From assembly GCF_013385985.1 (NCBI RefSeq), contig NZ_JACAOY010000019.1, positions 1 to 64,000 on the forward strand: a DNA stretch of 64,000 nt, given 5' to 3'. This document shows, piece after piece, positions 36,647 through 46,830 of the stretch; the first letter of the stretch is position 1, and each line of letters starts with the position of its first letter. Under the pieces are notes generated by a model. The model worked only from the letters and a program-made list of their open reading frames with translations. It did no database searches and was not told the DNA's origin. The DNA is from Pseudomonas sp. B6002. GTDB lineage: Bacteria > Pseudomonadota > Gammaproteobacteria > Pseudomonadales > Pseudomonadaceae. A program made the position numbers and the translations under genes.

Positions 36647-37480
36647 TCAAGCGCGTGCCAGGGCCAGCCGAGGCGTGGCGGCGGTGGCGCGGGACTGGTC
36701 GGAAAACATCAGGCTGGTGTCGACATCGGCACCGTACAAATCATTGAGGAAGTGGCTGCTCATGGCGCTGCCCTGCCCGTCGAAATGAATGCGCCCGCCC
36801 TTGAGCGCCACGGCACGCGGGCAATAACGCACGGCGTAATCGACTTGATGCAGGGTCACTACCACGGTCTTGCCGTCGCGGCGGTTGATGTCGGCGAGGA
36901 TCTCCATGACCTTGCGCGCCGACTCCGGGTCCAGCGAGGCGATCGGCTCATCGGCGAGGATCACTTCGGCGCGCTGGGTCAATGCACGGGCAATCGCCAC
37001 GCGCTGCTGCTGGCCGCCGGACAAGGTGGAGGCACGCTGCTCGGCCAGGTCGGCGAGGCCCACGCGGGCCAGGGATTCGAGGGCAAACGCCTTCTCTTCG
37101 GCATTGAACAGGCCGAGGTTGCCACGCCAGCGCGGCATGCGCCCCAGACAGCCGAGCAGCACGTTGTCGAGCACGCTCAAGCGGTTGACCAGGTTGAACT
37201 GCTGGAAGATGTAGCCGATGTCCGCGCGCAACCGCCGTACCTTGCCGTTCAACCGTCCGCTGGCCTGCACCTCCCGGCCCAGCACCTTGACGCTGCCACC
37301 ATTGCTCTTGTCGCAGCACGCCAGGCCCGCCAAGTGGCGCAGCAGCGTGGACTTGCCGGAACCGGAAGCGCCGATCAGCGCGACCATCTCACCGGCATCA
37401 ATGGTGAGTTCGAGGTCGACCAGTGCGGATTTCTTCGCAAAGGTCTTGTTCAAGTGATCGACATGGATAGCGTGAGTCAT
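36647..37480 (-). CDS. phnC: phosphonate ABC transporter ATP-binding protein PhnC
   Basis: 277 aa ATPase: Walker [10 protein letters not shown], signature [15 protein letters not shown], Walker [13 protein letters not shown]. It energises PhnDE. The start was set at [14 protein letters not shown], with AGAGAAG upstream; the longer frame would cover the promoter region. It is first gene of the phn locus, 71 bp downstream of the Pho box. Confidence 0.95.
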   Translation of the reverse strand: MTHAIHVDHLNKTFAKKSALVDLELTIDAGEMVALIGASGSGKSTLLRHLAGLACCDKSNGGSVKVLGREVQASGRLNGKVRRLRADIGYIFQQFNLVNRLSVLDNVLLGCLGRMPRWRGNLGLFNAEEKAFALESLARVGLADLAEQRASTLSGGQQQRVAIARALTQRAEVILADEPIASLDPESARKVMEILADINRRDGKTVVVTLHQVDYAVRYCPRAVALKGGRIHFDGQGSAMSSHFLNDLYGADVDTSLMFSDQSRATAATPRLALARA

Positions 37481-37534
37481 GGGCTTCTCTGTCTTGTTTG
37501 AACAGCCAAAGGTGGCTGCGGTTGAGTTCAAACG

Positions 37535-37540
37535 ACAGTA
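37535..37540 (-). promoter_or_regulatory. candidate -10 box of the phnC promoter
   Basis: TACTGT on the reverse strand, 10 bp past the last Pho-box unit, the usual distance in PhoB-activated promoters that lack a -35 box. Confidence 0.5.
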
Positions 37541-37550
37541 GGCGCGGGCT

Positions 37551-37579
37551 GTGTCAGCCCTATGACTTGCACATGACTG
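37551..37579 (-). promoter_or_regulatory. three-unit Pho box (PhoB binding sites)
   Basis: On the reverse strand the 7-mers CAGTCAT, AAGTCAT and CTGACAC start exactly 11 bp apart. They match the PhoB unit CTGTCAT at 6, 5 and 5 of 7 positions. Phosphate-starvation control of phn genes by PhoBR is well established in other proteobacteria. Confidence 0.72.
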
Positions 37580-37635
37580 CAGGGGGTCGGTTCGATGAAG
37601 CTTTTATGAAAGGTTGAAAGGTCACCGCAGCCCGC

Positions 37636-37727
37636 TGTAGGAGCTGGCTTGCCAGCGATAGCGGTGGGTCAGCCACGCGGTTGCCAGCAGGTCTGCCGTC
37701 ATCGCCGGCAAGCCGGCTCCTACAGGG
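37636..37727. repeat. REPIN of the GTAGGAG subfamily between phnC and a LysR gene
   Basis: Forward then reverse copies with GTAGGAG ends outwards. The reverse arm has the GCCGGC stem and the forward arm GCTGGCTTGCCAGC. It ends inside the last codons of the LysR gene at 37720. Confidence 0.82.
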
Positions 37728-38628
37728 GTTTTGCGTTGGCTTCGCGAGCGCGCAGTTTCGGGGTGACGAAGTCCAGGAATGCGCGCACTTTTAATGGCAA
37801 CGGGGCCTGGCCTTTGTGCACCAGGCTGATGGGCAATGCTGTTGATTCGAAGGGCTGCAGCACCACCTGCAAATCACCCTTTTGCAGCGCATCCGCCACT
37901 TGATACGACAACACCCGAATCATGCCGACGCCCAGCGTCGCCGCTGCAATCGCCGCTTCCGCCGTGTTCACCGACAGCCGAGAATGCACGGGCACAGTCT
38001 GTTCTGATTTGCCGCTTCCAAATACCCAGGCGCCCACCGAGGCGAGCACGTCGAAGGTGATGCAACTGTAATCCGCCAGATCCTGTGGCTTGGCCGGTTC
38101 ACCGTGAGCGTGCAGATAGTGGGGGCTGGCACACACCACGCGCCGCACCGTGCCCACGGGCACCGCCTTGAGCGAGCTGTCGGGCAGCTCACCGATGCGC
38201 ACGGCCACGTCGCACTGCTCTTCCATCAAATGCACCACGCGGTCGGTGAGCATCAGGTTGACGCTGATCTCGGGGTACTGCGCCAGAAATTCCGCCACCA
38301 CCGGCACGATGTGCAGGCGCCCGAAGACGATGGGCGCGGTCACCACCAACTCGCCTTTGGGCTGCGCGTATTCGCCGGCGGCCGCGCGTTCGGCTTCGCC
38401 GATCTCTTCGAGAATGCGCCGGCAGGCCGTCAGGTAGGAAGCCCCTACGTCGGTCAACGACAGTTGCCGCGTGGTGCGGTGCAGCAGTCGTGATTTCAGA
38501 TGAGCCTCCAGCTCCGCCACCTTGCGGCTGACGGTGGCCAGGGGCATGTCGAGCTGGCGAGCGGCGGCCGACAAGCTGCCCGCTTCCACCACGGCGACAA
38601 ACACGGACATCGACTCAAGACGGTTCAT
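37720..38628 (-). CDS. LysR-family transcriptional regulator
   Basis: 302 aa. The N-terminal winged helix (MNRLESMSVFVAVVEAGSLS, AAARQLDMPLATVSRKVAEL) is followed by the effector domain. It is divergent from an MFS exporter gene across 110 bp, the classic arrangement of a regulator and its target. The C-terminal codons overlap one arm of the REPIN downstream. Confidence 0.9.
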   Translation of the reverse strand: MNRLESMSVFVAVVEAGSLSAAARQLDMPLATVSRKVAELEAHLKSRLLHRTTRQLSLTDVGASYLTACRRILEEIGEAERAAAGEYAQPKGELVVTAPIVFGRLHIVPVVAEFLAQYPEISVNLMLTDRVVHLMEEQCDVAVRIGELPDSSLKAVPVGTVRRVVCASPHYLHAHGEPAKPQDLADYSCITFDVLASVGAWVFGSGKSEQTVPVHSRLSVNTAEAAIAAATLGVGMIRVLSYQVADALQKGDLQVVLQPFESTALPISLVHKGQAPLPLKVRAFLDFVTPKLRAREANAKPL

Positions 38629-38738
38629 GGCGCCCTATCAAATTCTGGGAGGATGATTCCCGATCCTAGGGGATTATCGACATAAACGCGACTGCGTAAG
38701 GTTGGCCACTCTTTCCCTGCAACCCTATGGAGCGCGCC

Positions 38739-39926
38739 ATGAGCACAGCCGAGAGTCACCCGCCGCGAGGCAAGATCATCATGATGGCGGTGATCGCCGG
38801 CGCGGTGGTCACCAACATTTATTGCACTCAACCGGTGTTGCCGCTGATTGCTTCGGACATGGGCGTGGCGGTGTCGACGGTCAATCTGGTGGCGGGTGCG
38901 GCCTTGCTGGGCTTTGCCACCGGGCTGGCCCTGTTACTGCCGATGGGCGACCGCTTCGACCGACGCAAGCTGGTGCTGGGGCAAATTGCGCTGGCGTTCT
39001 GTTTTGCCCTCGCGGCGGCGTTTGCGCCGAGTATCTGGGCGTTGATCGGCGCGTCGTTCGGCCTGGGCGTGGTGTGCTGCGTGCCACAACACCTGGTGCC
39101 GTTCGCGGCGGTGATGTCCCAGCCCCACGAACGCGGACGCAACGTGGGCACGGTGGTCAGCGGGATCATGCTCGGGATTCTGCTGGGTCGTACGATCAGC
39201 GGCGTGGTGGGCGAGGCCTACGGCTGGCGCGCGGTGTATGCGATGGAAGCGGCGTTCATGATCCCGGTGTGGTGTATCGCAGCCAGGTTGCTGCCGCCGG
39301 GCGTGCCAAGCAGCAACCTGTCCTACCCTCGCCTGCTGGCTTCGTTGTGGCCATTGATGCGCGACAACCGCCCTATCCGCCAATCGATGATGGTGCAGGC
39401 GCTGTTGTGGGCATGCTTCAACGCGTTCTGGGTGAACCTGGCGGGGTTGCTGGCCAACGGGCCGTGGCACCTGGGCAGTGCGTGGGCCGGGGCGTTCGGG
39501 ATTATCGGCGCGGTGGGGGCGTTTGCAGCTTCCTACGGCGGCCGGGCGGCGGACAAGCTCGGTTGCCGCACGGTGATTGGTGCCAGCGTCGGCATTGTGA
39601 CATTGGCCTTTTTGTTGCTGGCGGGGGCGCAAGCGTCGCTGATCTTGCTGGTACTGGGGGTGATTGTGTTGGATATCGGCGTGCAGGCGGGGTTGGTGGC
39701 GAACCAGACCCGGGCGTTTGCGGTGGACCCGAAGGCCCAGGGGCGGATCAACAGTTTGTACATGACGGCCACCTTTGTGGGTGGGGCGTTTGGCGCGACG
39801 GTGAGTGGCGGGCTGATGGCGCAGTTTGGCTGGGTGGGGGTGGTGGAGTTGGGGGTTGTGCTGGGGGTGCTTGCGGGATGTATCCATTGGCTGGGTGCGC
39901 CGCGCAGGGCTCAAGAGCTGGCATAA
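38739..39926 (+). CDS. MFS transporter, drug/sugar efflux type
   Basis: 395 aa, 12 membrane segments, with IMMAVIAGAVVTNIYCTQPV at the start and PMGDRFDRRKLVLGQ as the MFS loop motif. The ATG at 38739 has GGAG 6 bp upstream and is preferred to one four codons earlier. It is probably controlled by the divergent LysR protein. The substrate is unknown. Confidence 0.88.
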   Translation: MSTAESHPPRGKIIMMAVIAGAVVTNIYCTQPVLPLIASDMGVAVSTVNLVAGAALLGFATGLALLLPMGDRFDRRKLVLGQIALAFCFALAAAFAPSIWALIGASFGLGVVCCVPQHLVPFAAVMSQPHERGRNVGTVVSGIMLGILLGRTISGVVGEAYGWRAVYAMEAAFMIPVWCIAARLLPPGVPSSNLSYPRLLASLWPLMRDNRPIRQSMMVQALLWACFNAFWVNLAGLLANGPWHLGSAWAGAFGIIGAVGAFAASYGGRAADKLGCRTVIGASVGIVTLAFLLLAGAQASLILLVLGVIVLDIGVQAGLVANQTRAFAVDPKAQGRINSLYMTATFVGGAFGATVSGGLMAQFGWVGVVELGVVLGVLAGCIHWLGAPRRAQELA

Positions 39927-39953
39927 ATCCCGGATCAAATGGAGATCAAAACT

Positions 39954-40044
39954 GTGGGAGCGGGCTTGCTCGCGAATGCGGTGTATCAGTCAACCTATTC
40001 AGTGCCTGACACTCTGCCTTCGCGGGCAAGCCCGCTCCCACATT
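39954..40044. repeat. REPIN between the MFS gene and the convergent lipoprotein gene
   Basis: Forward REP (GCGGGCTTGCTCGC stem) and reverse REP (GCGGGCAAGCCCGC), with GTGGGAG ends outwards. Confidence 0.85.
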
Positions 40045-40081
40045 TGATCTCCAGTGTTTGAGAGATTGGATTTCAAAGCGC

Positions 40082-40115
40082 AAAAAAGGCGACCTGTAAT
40101 AGGTCGCCTTTTTTT
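40082..40115. terminator. bidirectional intrinsic terminator
   Basis: Perfect 8-bp stem GGCGACCT / AGGTCGCC with a 5-nt loop, flanked by six A on one side and seven T on the other. It serves the rightward MFS gene and the leftward lipoprotein/ccm transcript, whose stop codon it touches. Confidence 0.9.
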
Positions 40116-40506
40116 ATTGCGCGTATTGCTTGCTCAACCCGGGGGGTACGCCCTGTACGTTGGTTTCTTCCCACGGGCCATTGGGGCTGATGGAGCGGCT
40201 CCAGCCGTTGCTCCAGCGGTAGTAGGTGCGTTGGCGGTAAAAGGTGTCGGGCTGCTCTTCCAGCACATACACCTGCATCTTGCCGTCCCAGTGGCTGGCG
40301 GCGCCCGGAGGCGGCGCGAAGGTCGGTGACGAAGTGGGCACCGGCTTCGGTGCTGGCGTGACCGGGCCGGAAGGCTTGGTGCCCGGTTGGGTCGACGGCC
40401 CCGACGGCGGGATCGCCGGGCCGGTGGGCGACGGAGGCCGGTGAACCGCACAAGCGCTCAGGCCCACGATCAGGCTGAGCAGGGTAAGGCGTGCAAGTGC
40501 GGTCAT
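40114..40506 (-). CDS. small proline-rich lipoprotein of unknown function
   Basis: 130 aa. It begins with a lipoprotein signal peptide (MTALARLTLLSLIVGLSAC, lipobox LSAC), then a Pro/Gly/Ser-rich stretch (about residues 23-70), then a small domain with YVLEEQPDTFYRQRTYYRW. It lies 16 bp after ccmI, so it may be the tail gene of the ccm transcript. I do not recognise a family. Confidence 0.75.
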   Translation of the reverse strand: MTALARLTLLSLIVGLSACAVHRPPSPTGPAIPPSGPSTQPGTKPSGPVTPAPKPVPTSSPTFAPPPGAASHWDGKMQVYVLEEQPDTFYRQRTYYRWSNGWSRSISPNGPWEETNVQGVPPGLSKQYAQ

Positions 40507-40522
40507 AGGCGTTTCCTCGAAA

Positions 40523-41707
40523 TTACTGATCCGGACTGTCGATGGTCAGCTGCTGCAAGGCAGTGGTGCTGCTGGCCAAGGGTTGGCTGCGGCCGATCCA
40601 CTCGCCAGCGGTCGGAAGACCAGCCCGGGATAGGCGTGCAACCAGTTGGACTTCGGGGAAGTTCGACAGTTTCAACTGCGGCATCATCGCGTCGGCATCG
40701 CCCAGTTCGACGGTGATCGGCAGTTCGGCGACGGTGACGCGTTTGGCCGCCAACGGCGCAGGCGGGCCACTGACGGCGCGGGCGAAGATGAACACGCTGT
40801 CGGTGGGCAGGGCCTTGGCCTTCACGTCGGCGGATAAATCCACACGCACTTTCATCAGCGCTTTTTGAGCGACAGTGCCGCCGCTTTCCTTGAGCTTTTC
40901 GGCAGCCCGGTCGATACCGCCTTGCAACGCTGCGCGGGAATTGTCCTCCGGTGGCAGTTGAGCCAGCAGGCGGTTCCAGTAGTCGATGGCTTCCTGGTAA
41001 CGCTGCCCCTCAAAGGCCGCGATGCCCAACAGGCCCAGGCTGGTGACTTCTTTCGGGTCCAGCTTCAACGCTTCGTCGGTCAACGCCTGAACCTTGGGCG
41101 ACCACTGTTTGTTGTCGGCAAAGTACTGGGCCTGGGCCCACTGGCCGAGCAGTTCCGGCTGGCGACCGGCCAGGGCCACGGTGCGCTCGAAGACTTTGGC
41201 GGCATCGGCGGAACGGTCCTGGGCCATGTAGGCGCGACCGAGGAAGTACAAGCCCTCGGCCGAGTCCGGCTGGGCCGCGGCGGCGCGCTCCAGGCGCTGG
41301 GTCATGTCTTGCATGGACACCGGCGGCTGGGAGAATTCGCGGGTCAGCTCGACCTTGTCGCTCGCCCCGTAATGCAGGTACAGCGCAACGCCAAGCACCG
41401 GCACCAGAAACGCCGCCAACAGTGGCAAGGGTTTGCCCAGGCGCGACTCGCGGGGTTTTTCCACGCCTTCGGTGTCGGCCAACAGTTCGCGGGCGGCTTC
41501 GGCGCGGCCGGTGTCGAGTTGCGCGGCGTTGAGCACACCTTCGTCCTGCTGCACTTGCAACTCGGCCACACGTTCCTGGTACAGCGCCACGTTCAGCGCG
41601 GTGCGGTCCTCTTCACGTTGGGCGCGGCGGTCGCGCAGCACAGGGATCAACAGGAAACTCAGGGCAATCAGGAGCAGCAACCCTGCTGCGAGCCAAAAAT
41701 CAATCAT
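40523..41707 (-). CDS. ccmI: cytochrome c maturation protein CcmI (CycH)
   Basis: 394 aa. Two N-terminal membrane helices flank a short cytoplasmic leucine-zipper-like loop ([20 protein letters not shown]), and TPR repeats follow in the periplasm ([40 protein letters not shown]). CcmI hands apocytochrome c to the heme lyase. The start [18 protein letters not shown] overlaps ccmH by 8 bp. Confidence 0.95.
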   Translation of the reverse strand: MIDFWLAAGLLLLIALSFLLIPVLRDRRAQREEDRTALNVALYQERVAELQVQQDEGVLNAAQLDTGRAEAARELLADTEGVEKPRESRLGKPLPLLAAFLVPVLGVALYLHYGASDKVELTREFSQPPVSMQDMTQRLERAAAAQPDSAEGLYFLGRAYMAQDRSADAAKVFERTVALAGRQPELLGQWAQAQYFADNKQWSPKVQALTDEALKLDPKEVTSLGLLGIAAFEGQRYQEAIDYWNRLLAQLPPEDNSRAALQGGIDRAAEKLKESGGTVAQKALMKVRVDLSADVKAKALPTDSVFIFARAVSGPPAPLAAKRVTVAELPITVELGDADAMMPQLKLSNFPEVQLVARLSRAGLPTAGEWIGRSQPLASSTTALQQLTIDSPDQ

Positions 41708-42173
41708 CAGTCTTGGTGTCCAGCAATTGGTCGAGGCGTTTGCGTTCATCGAGGGAGAGCGCGTCGGAACCATCAGTCGGCGCGGCGCGGCGGCGGCGCA
41801 CGATCACGGCCATCACCCCCACACCGGCCAGCAACAACCCGGCCGGGCCGAACCAGAGCAACGCGGTCTTGCCGGTGAGGGCCGGTTTGTAGCGCACGAA
41901 ATCACCGTAGCGGTCGACCATGAAGTCGATAATCTGCTGGTTGTCTTTGCCCTCCCCCAGCATGCGGAAGATCTCTTTGCGCAAGTCGGCGGCGATCGGC
42001 GCGTTGGAGTCGGCGATGTCCTGGTTCTGGCACTTGGGGCAGCGCAGTTCCTTGGTCAGGTCGCGGAAACGCTCGCGCTCGGCATCGTTGGCGAATTCGT
42101 AAGTGTCGATGGCGGCGTGGGCCACGCCCGCCAAACCCAGCGCCAGCACGGCAGCGGCTAACAGACGCTTCAT
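41700..42173 (-). CDS. ccmH: cytochrome c maturation thiol-reductase CcmH
   Basis: 157 aa. Signal peptide, then the redox motif [19 protein letters not shown] (the LRCxxC of CcmH/CcmL), and a C-terminal membrane helix ([19 protein letters not shown]). It keeps the apocytochrome CxxCH thiols reduced for heme attachment. It overlaps ccmG by 4 bp. Confidence 0.96.
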   Translation of the reverse strand: MKRLLAAAVLALGLAGVAHAAIDTYEFANDAERERFRDLTKELRCPKCQNQDIADSNAPIAADLRKEIFRMLGEGKDNQQIIDFMVDRYGDFVRYKPALTGKTALLWFGPAGLLLAGVGVMAVIVRRRRAAPTDGSDALSLDERKRLDQLLDTKTDD

Positions 42174-42706
42174 GGCTTGGCCTCATCGACCAGGGCCTGG
42201 TACTTGGCCGCCAGTTGCTCGCGCCACACCACTTCGTCGATCACACCCACGTACTTGTCGCGGATCACGCCCTTGGCGTCGATGAAGAAGGTTTCCGGGG
42301 CGCCGTACACGCCGAGGTTCAGACCGAGGTTGCCGTCTTCATCGCGAATATCCAGCTGGTACGGGTTGTGGAATTCGGCCAGCCACTTCAACGCGGCAGC
42401 GTTGTCGTCCTTGTAGTTGATGCCGTAGATCACCACGCCCTTCTCGGCCAGCTTGTTCAGCACCGGGTGTTCGACGCGGCAGGAGATGCACCAGGTGCCC
42501 CACACGTTGACCAGCGCCGGTTTGCCCAGCAAGTCGGCCTGGGTCAGGGTCTTGTCACCCTGCACCGTTGGGAGGCTGAAGGCCGGGAAGGGTTTGCCGA
42601 TCATTGCCGAGGGCAACTCGGCCGGGTCCAGGTACAGCCCGCGATACAGAAACACCGCCACCACCAGAAACATCGCCAGTGGCACAACCATCAACCAACG
42701 CTTCAT
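42170..42706 (-). CDS. ccmG: thiol:disulfide interchange protein CcmG/DsbE
   Basis: 178 aa membrane-anchored thioredoxin-fold protein. After the N-terminal anchor come GKPFPAFSLPTVQG and the active site WGTWCISCRVEHP (CISC). It reduces CcmH or apocytochrome c in the periplasm. It overlaps ccmF by 4 bp. Confidence 0.96.
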   Translation of the reverse strand: MKRWLMVVPLAMFLVVAVFLYRGLYLDPAELPSAMIGKPFPAFSLPTVQGDKTLTQADLLGKPALVNVWGTWCISCRVEHPVLNKLAEKGVVIYGINYKDDNAAALKWLAEFHNPYQLDIRDEDGNLGLNLGVYGAPETFFIDAKGVIRDKYVGVIDEVVWREQLAAKYQALVDEAKP

Positions 42707-44691
42707 ACCGCCGCTCCCTGCAGGCCGAGGGCTTCACGCACCCGGCTCTTGACCTTGACCCGATAACGCCGGTCCAGCGCGGCGAGCAAACCGCCAAAAC
42801 CGGTGAGCAAACCACCGAACCAGATCCAGCGCACAAACGGCTTCACGTGCACCCGCACGGCCCAGGCACCGTCGCCCAGCGGTTCGCCCAGTGCCACATA
42901 GAGGTCACGGGTGAAACCGGCGTCGATACCGGCCTCGGTCATCATCGAACTCTGCACGGTGTACAGGCGTTTTTCCGGGTGCAGCACCGCCACTTCCTTG
43001 CCGTTGCGCACGACGCGCACGGTGCCTTTGTCGGAGGTGAAGTTCGGGCCTTCGAAGTGCTTGGCGCCTTCGAAGATGAAGTGGTAACCGGCCAGGTCCA
43101 TGGATTCGCCCGGCGCCAGGCGCAGGTCGCGCTCGGCGCTGTTCTGGCTGGAAAGCACCACGCCCAGGGCGCACACGGCGATGCCGATGTGGGCGACCTG
43201 CATGCCCCAATAGCTGCGGGTCAGGCCTGGCAGGCCTTTGATCAGGCCTTTGTGCCGGGTCTTGTCGACGATATCGCGCACGCCGGCCAGCAACACCCAC
43301 GCCGCCAACAGGAAGGTGGCCAGCACCGCCCAGTTGAAGTCGCCGTAAGCCACACCGGCGATCACCGCCAGGGCCACGCTGCCCAGCAGCACCGGCATGA
43401 GCATGCCCGCCAGCCATTTCACCGGCGTGTCTTTCCAGCGCACCAGCACGCCGACGGCCATCACCACCATCAACAGGCCCATCAGCGGGATAAACAACGC
43501 ATTGAAGTACGGCGGGCCGACGGACAGCTTGGCGCCGCTCAAGGCATCCAGCACCAACGGGTACAGGGTACCGAGCAGAATCATCGACGCGGCCACCACC
43601 AGCACCAGGTTATTGCCCAGCAGCAGCGTTTCCCGCGACCACAGGTTGAAGCCGACCTGGCTCTTGACCACTGGCGCGCGCAGGGCGAACAGCGTGAGCG
43701 AGCCGCCGACCACAAACAGCAGGAAGATCAGGATGAAGATGCCGCGCTCCGGGTCGGACGCGAACGCGTGCACCGACGTCAGTACGCCCGAACGCACGAG
43801 GAAGGTACCGAGCAGGCTGAGGGAAAACGCCGCGATGGCCAGCAACACGGTCCAGCTCTTGAACACGCCGCGTTTTTCGGTGACGGCCAGCGAGTGAATC
43901 AGCGCCGTGCCCACCAGCCAGGGCATGAAGGAGGCGTTTTCCACCGGGTCCCAGAACCACCAGCCGCCCCAACCGAGTTCGTAGTAGGCCCACCACGAGC
44001 CCAAGGTGATACCAATGCCGAGGAACGCCCAGGCGACGATGGTCCACGGTCGCGACCAGCGCGCCCAGGCGGCGTCAAGACGCCCGCCGAGCAAGGCGGC
44101 GATGGCGAAGGCAAAGGCCACGGAGAAACCGACGTAGCCCATGTAGAGCATCGGCGGGTGCACGATCAGGCCGATGTCTTGCAGCAGCGGGTTGAGGTCG
44201 TGCCCGTCTGCCGGGATCTGCGGCAGGATGCGGCTGAACGGGTTGGAGGTCATGATCAGGAACAGCAGGAAGCCGATGCTGATCATGCCCATCACTGCCA
44301 GCACGCGCGCCAGCATCACTTGTGGCAATTGGCGCGAGAACACCGACACGGCGAAGGTCCAGCCGCCGAGGATCAACGCCCACAGCAGCAACGAACCTTC
44401 GTGGGCCCCCCACACGGCGCTGAACTTGTAGTACCAGGGCAAGGCGCTGTTGGAGTTGTTGGCCACATAGGCGACGGAAAAGTCGTCGGTCATGAAGGCG
44501 TAGGTGAGGCAGCCGAAGGCGAACAACAGGAACGCAAACTGGCCCCAGGCAGCCGGTTGCGCCAGGCTCATCCACAGGCGGTCACCGCGCCAGGCGCCGA
44601 GCAACGGCACCACGGCCTGCACAATGGCAAAGCACAGGGCGAGAATCATCGCCAACTGGCCGAGTTCTGGAATAAACAATGCGGACGTCAT
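42703..44691 (-). CDS. ccmF: cytochrome c heme lyase subunit CcmF
   Basis: 662 aa, about 15 membrane helices. The heme-handling tryptophan-rich motif is WGGWWFWDPVENASFMPWLV. It attaches heme from CcmE to apocytochrome c together with CcmH and CcmI. It follows ccmE after 3 bp. Confidence 0.97.
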   Translation of the reverse strand: MTSALFIPELGQLAMILALCFAIVQAVVPLLGAWRGDRLWMSLAQPAAWGQFAFLLFAFGCLTYAFMTDDFSVAYVANNSNSALPWYYKFSAVWGAHEGSLLLWALILGGWTFAVSVFSRQLPQVMLARVLAVMGMISIGFLLFLIMTSNPFSRILPQIPADGHDLNPLLQDIGLIVHPPMLYMGYVGFSVAFAFAIAALLGGRLDAAWARWSRPWTIVAWAFLGIGITLGSWWAYYELGWGGWWFWDPVENASFMPWLVGTALIHSLAVTEKRGVFKSWTVLLAIAAFSLSLLGTFLVRSGVLTSVHAFASDPERGIFILIFLLFVVGGSLTLFALRAPVVKSQVGFNLWSRETLLLGNNLVLVVAASMILLGTLYPLVLDALSGAKLSVGPPYFNALFIPLMGLLMVVMAVGVLVRWKDTPVKWLAGMLMPVLLGSVALAVIAGVAYGDFNWAVLATFLLAAWVLLAGVRDIVDKTRHKGLIKGLPGLTRSYWGMQVAHIGIAVCALGVVLSSQNSAERDLRLAPGESMDLAGYHFIFEGAKHFEGPNFTSDKGTVRVVRNGKEVAVLHPEKRLYTVQSSMMTEAGIDAGFTRDLYVALGEPLGDGAWAVRVHVKPFVRWIWFGGLLTGFGGLLAALDRRYRVKVKSRVREALGLQGAAV

Positions 44692-44694
44692 GGC

Positions 44695-45150
44695 TTAGCC
44701 CTCCTTGGCAGGCGTTGGCGCGGATTGGCCGCTGTCTTTGAGGGCCTTGGTCACTTCAGGCGGCATGTATTTCTCATCGTGCTTGGCCAGCACTTCGTCG
44801 GCCACCACCACGCCATCGGCGTTGAGCTTGCCCAGGGCGACGATGCCCTGGCCTTCGCGGAACAGGTCCGGGAGGATGCCGCGGTAGGTGATGGTCACGG
44901 CCTTGTTGAAGTCGGTGACCACGAAGGTCACGTCGAGGGAGTCGCTGGAGCGTTTGAGCGAGCCCTTCTCCACCATGCCGCCGGCGCGGATGCGGGTGTC
45001 CACCGGCGCTTCGCCATTGGCGATCTGGGTCGGGGTGTAGAACAGGTTGATGTTCTGCTGCAGGGCGCTCAAGGCCAGGGTCACGGCAATGCCGACGCCG
45101 GCCAGGATGGCAAGGATGATCAACAGACGCTTTCTACGCAGCGGATTCAC
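44695..45150 (-). CDS. ccmE: heme chaperone CcmE
   Basis: 151 aa. An N-terminal membrane anchor precedes an OB-fold domain; the covalent heme site is the His in [11 protein letters not shown], with the nearby Tyr as ligand. It carries heme in the periplasm from CcmC to CcmF. It overlaps ccmD by 4 bp. Confidence 0.96.
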   Translation of the reverse strand: MNPLRRKRLLIILAILAGVGIAVTLALSALQQNINLFYTPTQIANGEAPVDTRIRAGGMVEKGSLKRSSDSLDVTFVVTDFNKAVTITYRGILPDLFREGQGIVALGKLNADGVVVADEVLAKHDEKYMPPEVTKALKDSGQSAPTPAKEG

Positions 45151-45323
45151 TTTTCGGTCTCCCGGCGCAGACGACGCGCCTCTTGTTGCAGGTAACGCTT
45201 GCGGGCCAGGATCGGCGCGGCCACGTTGAGGGCCAGCACCGTCAGGCAGATGCCATAGGCCGTCCAGACGTACAGGCCGTGATGGCCCATGGCGAGAAAA
45301 TCACTGAAAGACGCAAAGCTCAT
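45147..45323 (-). CDS. ccmD: heme exporter accessory protein CcmD
   Basis: 58 aa with a single membrane helix ([20 protein letters not shown]) and a basic C-terminus. It helps release holo-CcmE from the CcmABC complex. The start [13 protein letters not shown] overlaps the ccmC stop; a longer in-frame extension inside ccmC was rejected. Confidence 0.92.
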   Translation of the reverse strand: MSFASFSDFLAMGHHGLYVWTAYGICLTVLALNVAAPILARKRYLQQEARRLRRETEK

Positions 45324-46075
45324 CCACGGGCTCCCAGGCAGGTTTGCACTTCGGCCTTGACCCAACTGGCGCGGGCTTCACGCTTGAGCACTTCGAGGCG
45401 CATGCGCATCAGCAGCACGGCGCCGAAGAAACAGTAGAACCCCAGCACCATCAGCAGCAACGGCGCCCACATTTCCACGGGCATCGCCGGTTTTTCGGTG
45501 AGGGTGAAGGTGGCGCCCTGGTGCAGGGTGTTCCACCACTCCACCGAGTATTTGATGATCGGGATGTTGATCACGCCGACGATGGCCAGCACGGCGCAAG
45601 CCTTGGCGGCGCTGTCGCGATTGCTGATGGCGTTGCCCAGTGCAATCAGGCCGAAGTACAGGAACAGCAGGATCAGCATGGACGTGAGCCGCGCATCCCA
45701 CACCCACCACGAACCCCAGGTGGGTTTGCCCCAGATCGCGCCGGTGACCAGCGCCACGGCGGTCATCCACGCACCGATGGGCGCGGCGCATTGCAGGGCC
45801 ACGTCGGCGAGCTTCATCTTCCACACCAGGCCGACGATGCCGCACACGGCCAGCATCACGTAGCAGGACTGGGCCAGCATCGCGGCGGGAACGTGGATAT
45901 AGATGATGCGAAAACTATTGCCTTGCTGGTAGTCCGGTGGCGCGAAGGCCAGGCCCCAGACCAGGCCGATGCCAATCAACACGGCGGCAGCGATGCTCAG
46001 CCACGGCAGCAGCTTGCCGCTGATGCCATAAAACCATTTGGGCGAGCCGAGCTTGTGAAACCAGGTCCAGTTCAT
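45320..46075 (-). CDS. ccmC: heme transporter / CcmE heme-loading protein CcmC
   Basis: 251 aa with six membrane helices and the heme-binding motif [19 protein letters not shown]. It loads heme on CcmE. The start [15 protein letters not shown] has GGAA upstream; an ATG four codons earlier (46087) is also possible. The gap to ccmB is about 86 bp, the largest in the operon. Confidence 0.95.
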   Translation of the reverse strand: MNWTWFHKLGSPKWFYGISGKLLPWLSIAAAVLIGIGLVWGLAFAPPDYQQGNSFRIIYIHVPAAMLAQSCYVMLAVCGIVGLVWKMKLADVALQCAAPIGAWMTAVALVTGAIWGKPTWGSWWVWDARLTSMLILLFLYFGLIALGNAISNRDSAAKACAVLAIVGVINIPIIKYSVEWWNTLHQGATFTLTEKPAMPVEMWAPLLLMVLGFYCFFGAVLLMRMRLEVLKREARASWVKAEVQTCLGARG

Positions 46076-46161
46076 TGCTGTTTCCATCACGGTGGCTTCC
46101 CGTCATTGCGGGAGGCTCAGGGTCTTTACTGGTCAAGGGTATAACGCTTAACCAGACCTCA

Positions 46162-46830
46162 TTATTCGCCGACGCTGATCTTCAGGCCGGCCGCTATAGC
46201 AAAGGGTGTCAGGGTTACCGCCAGGGCGGTCAGGCTACCAAGCCACAAGAGGTAACCGGTCGCCGGCATGCCCATGAGCGCGGCTTGCAAGGCGCCGCTG
46301 CCCAGGATCAACACCGGGATATACAAAGGCAGAATCAGCAGGGCCAGTAAGAGGCCGCCCCGCTTCAAACCGACGGTCAACGCTGCGCCCACCGCCCCCA
46401 ACAGGCTGAGCACCGGCGTACCGAGCAACAAGGATAGAAGCAACACCGGCAAGCATTCGACGGGCAAGCCCAGCATCATCGCCAACAGCGGCGAAAGCAA
46501 GACTAGCGCCAAGCCGGAAAAAACCCAGTGTGCCAGCACCTTGGCCAGCACCAGAAGTGGCAAGGGGTGCGACGAAAGGACCCACTGTTCGAGGGAGCCG
46601 TCTTCGAAATCACTCCGAAACAGCCCGTCCAGCGAGAGCAGAACCGATAAAAGCGCCGCCACCCACACCAGCCCCGGGGACAAGGTTTGCAACAGTTTAG
46701 TCTCGGGGCCGACCGCCAGCGGGAACAGCGCGATGACAATCGCGAAGAACACCAATGGGTTGGCCAGTTCGGCCGGGCGGCGACACAGCAGCCGCGCTTC
46801 GCGGGCGACCAACAGGGCGAATACGCTCAT
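46162..46830 (-). CDS. ccmB: heme exporter permease CcmB
   Basis: 222 aa, six membrane helices, starting [20 protein letters not shown]. It is the permease partner of CcmA; the ABC complex uses ATP to release holo-CcmE rather than to export heme itself. Start and ccmA stop overlap (ATGA). Confidence 0.95.
   Translation of the reverse strand: MSVFALLVAREARLLCRRPAELANPLVFFAIVIALFPLAVGPETKLLQTLSPGLVWVAALLSVLLSLDGLFRSDFEDGSLEQWVLSSHPLPLLVLAKVLAHWVFSGLALVLLSPLLAMMLGLPVECLPVLLLSLLLGTPVLSLLGAVGAALTVGLKRGGLLLALLILPLYIPVLILGSGALQAALMGMPATGYLLWLGSLTALAVTLTPFAIAAGLKISVGE

Noticed and set aside
42604-45195. 863-codon frame on the + strand opposite ccmG/ccmF/ccmE
   Set aside because: Low-complexity His/Gln/Arg composition and complete overlap with well-recognised ccm genes.
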